Shown here one piece after another: positions 5,929 through 6,079 of a DNA stretch of 6,079 bases (its first letter is position 1; each line of letters starts with the position of its first letter). This DNA comes from Planctomycetota bacterium (lineage in GTDB: Bacteria > Planctomycetota > Phycisphaerae > WQYP01), in NCBI GenBank assembly GCA_021826605.1, contig JAKAZF010000194.1, positions 1-6,079 on the forward strand. Reading direction: 5' to 3'. Position numbers and translations under genes: made by a program. The notes beneath the pieces were generated by a model that had not been told where the DNA came from, did not search any database, and saw only the letters and a list, made by a program, of their open reading frames with translations.

Positions 5929-6079
5929 ATGCGAAGTTACATCGTCAAAAAACGAGGGTTTACCCTCATTGAGCTGCTCGTGGTGATCTCGATCATCGCT
6001 CTGCTCATTGCCATTCTGTTACCCAGCTTGGCTCGTGCCAAGGAACTGGCCAATCGAGCGGTCTGCTCGGCGAATATCC
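5929..6079 (+). CDS. Prepilin-type N-terminal cleavage/methylation protein (pseudopilin), 5' part
   Basis: The frame starts at ATG 5929 behind CGGAGG and runs off the right edge after 50 codons. A short basic leader ([10 protein letters not shown]) is followed by the type III signal [20 protein letters not shown]. Prepilin peptidase would cut between Gly10 and Phe11 and N-methylate Phe; Glu15 (Glu5 of the mature chain) is present, which in the family aids subunit packing. The hydrophobic helix (about 11-31) both anchors the precursor in the inner membrane and forms the pilus core. The following [20 protein letters not shown], with its single Cys, is the style of the large Planctomycetota/PVC pseudopilin families, many of which carry variable C-terminal domains of unknown role. 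The C-terminal type cannot be known here. It is divergent from sucA with a 912-base gap. Confidence 0.93.
   Translation, partial: MRSYIVKKRGFTLIELLVVISIIALLIAILLPSLARAKELANRAVCSANI

Overview
The window looks like a piece of a Planctomycetota genome, most likely the class Phycisphaerae. The best clue is the pseudopilin start at the right edge, whose sequence just after the membrane helix ([20 protein letters not shown]) is the pattern typical of the large pseudopilin families of Planctomycetota and related PVC bacteria. The C-terminal autotransporter barrel at the left edge shows that the cell has an outer membrane. The taxonomic call is inference from protein style; there is no rRNA or other marker gene here.

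Layout, left to right. (1) Positions 2-1858, + strand: the C-terminal 600-odd residues of an autotransporter-type outer-membrane protein, cut by the left edge. (2) Positions 1859-2151: a convergent intergenic gap filled almost to the base by a mosaic of seven short palindromic units, five in one orientation and two inverted, with related linkers (REP/BIME-like). It probably also ends transcription from both sides. (3) Positions 2152-5016, - strand: a complete, intact sucA (2-oxoglutarate dehydrogenase E1) of 954 codons with a GTG start and a good Shine-Dalgarno. No sucB follows it. (4) Positions 5017-5928: a 912-base divergent intergenic region with no convincing protein gene but much structure: a TATAAT box for sucA lying between the arms of a perfect 9-bp inverted repeat, two more perfect stem-loops, a rightward sigma70-like promoter at 5371-5399, a recurring CCGATAA word, and a block at 5654-5812 that looks like a folded RNA with competing helices. 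(5) Positions 5929-6079, + strand: the first 50 codons of a type IV pilin/type II secretion-like pseudopilin, cut by the right edge.

The three genes are not an obvious functional unit: one is a surface protein, one is a TCA-cycle enzyme and one is a pilin-like protein. The parts most worth a second look are non-coding: the palindrome array between the convergent 3' ends, and the possible structured leader or small RNA upstream of the pseudopilin gene. I did not find a recognisable defence, CRISPR, retron or other mobile system in the window.
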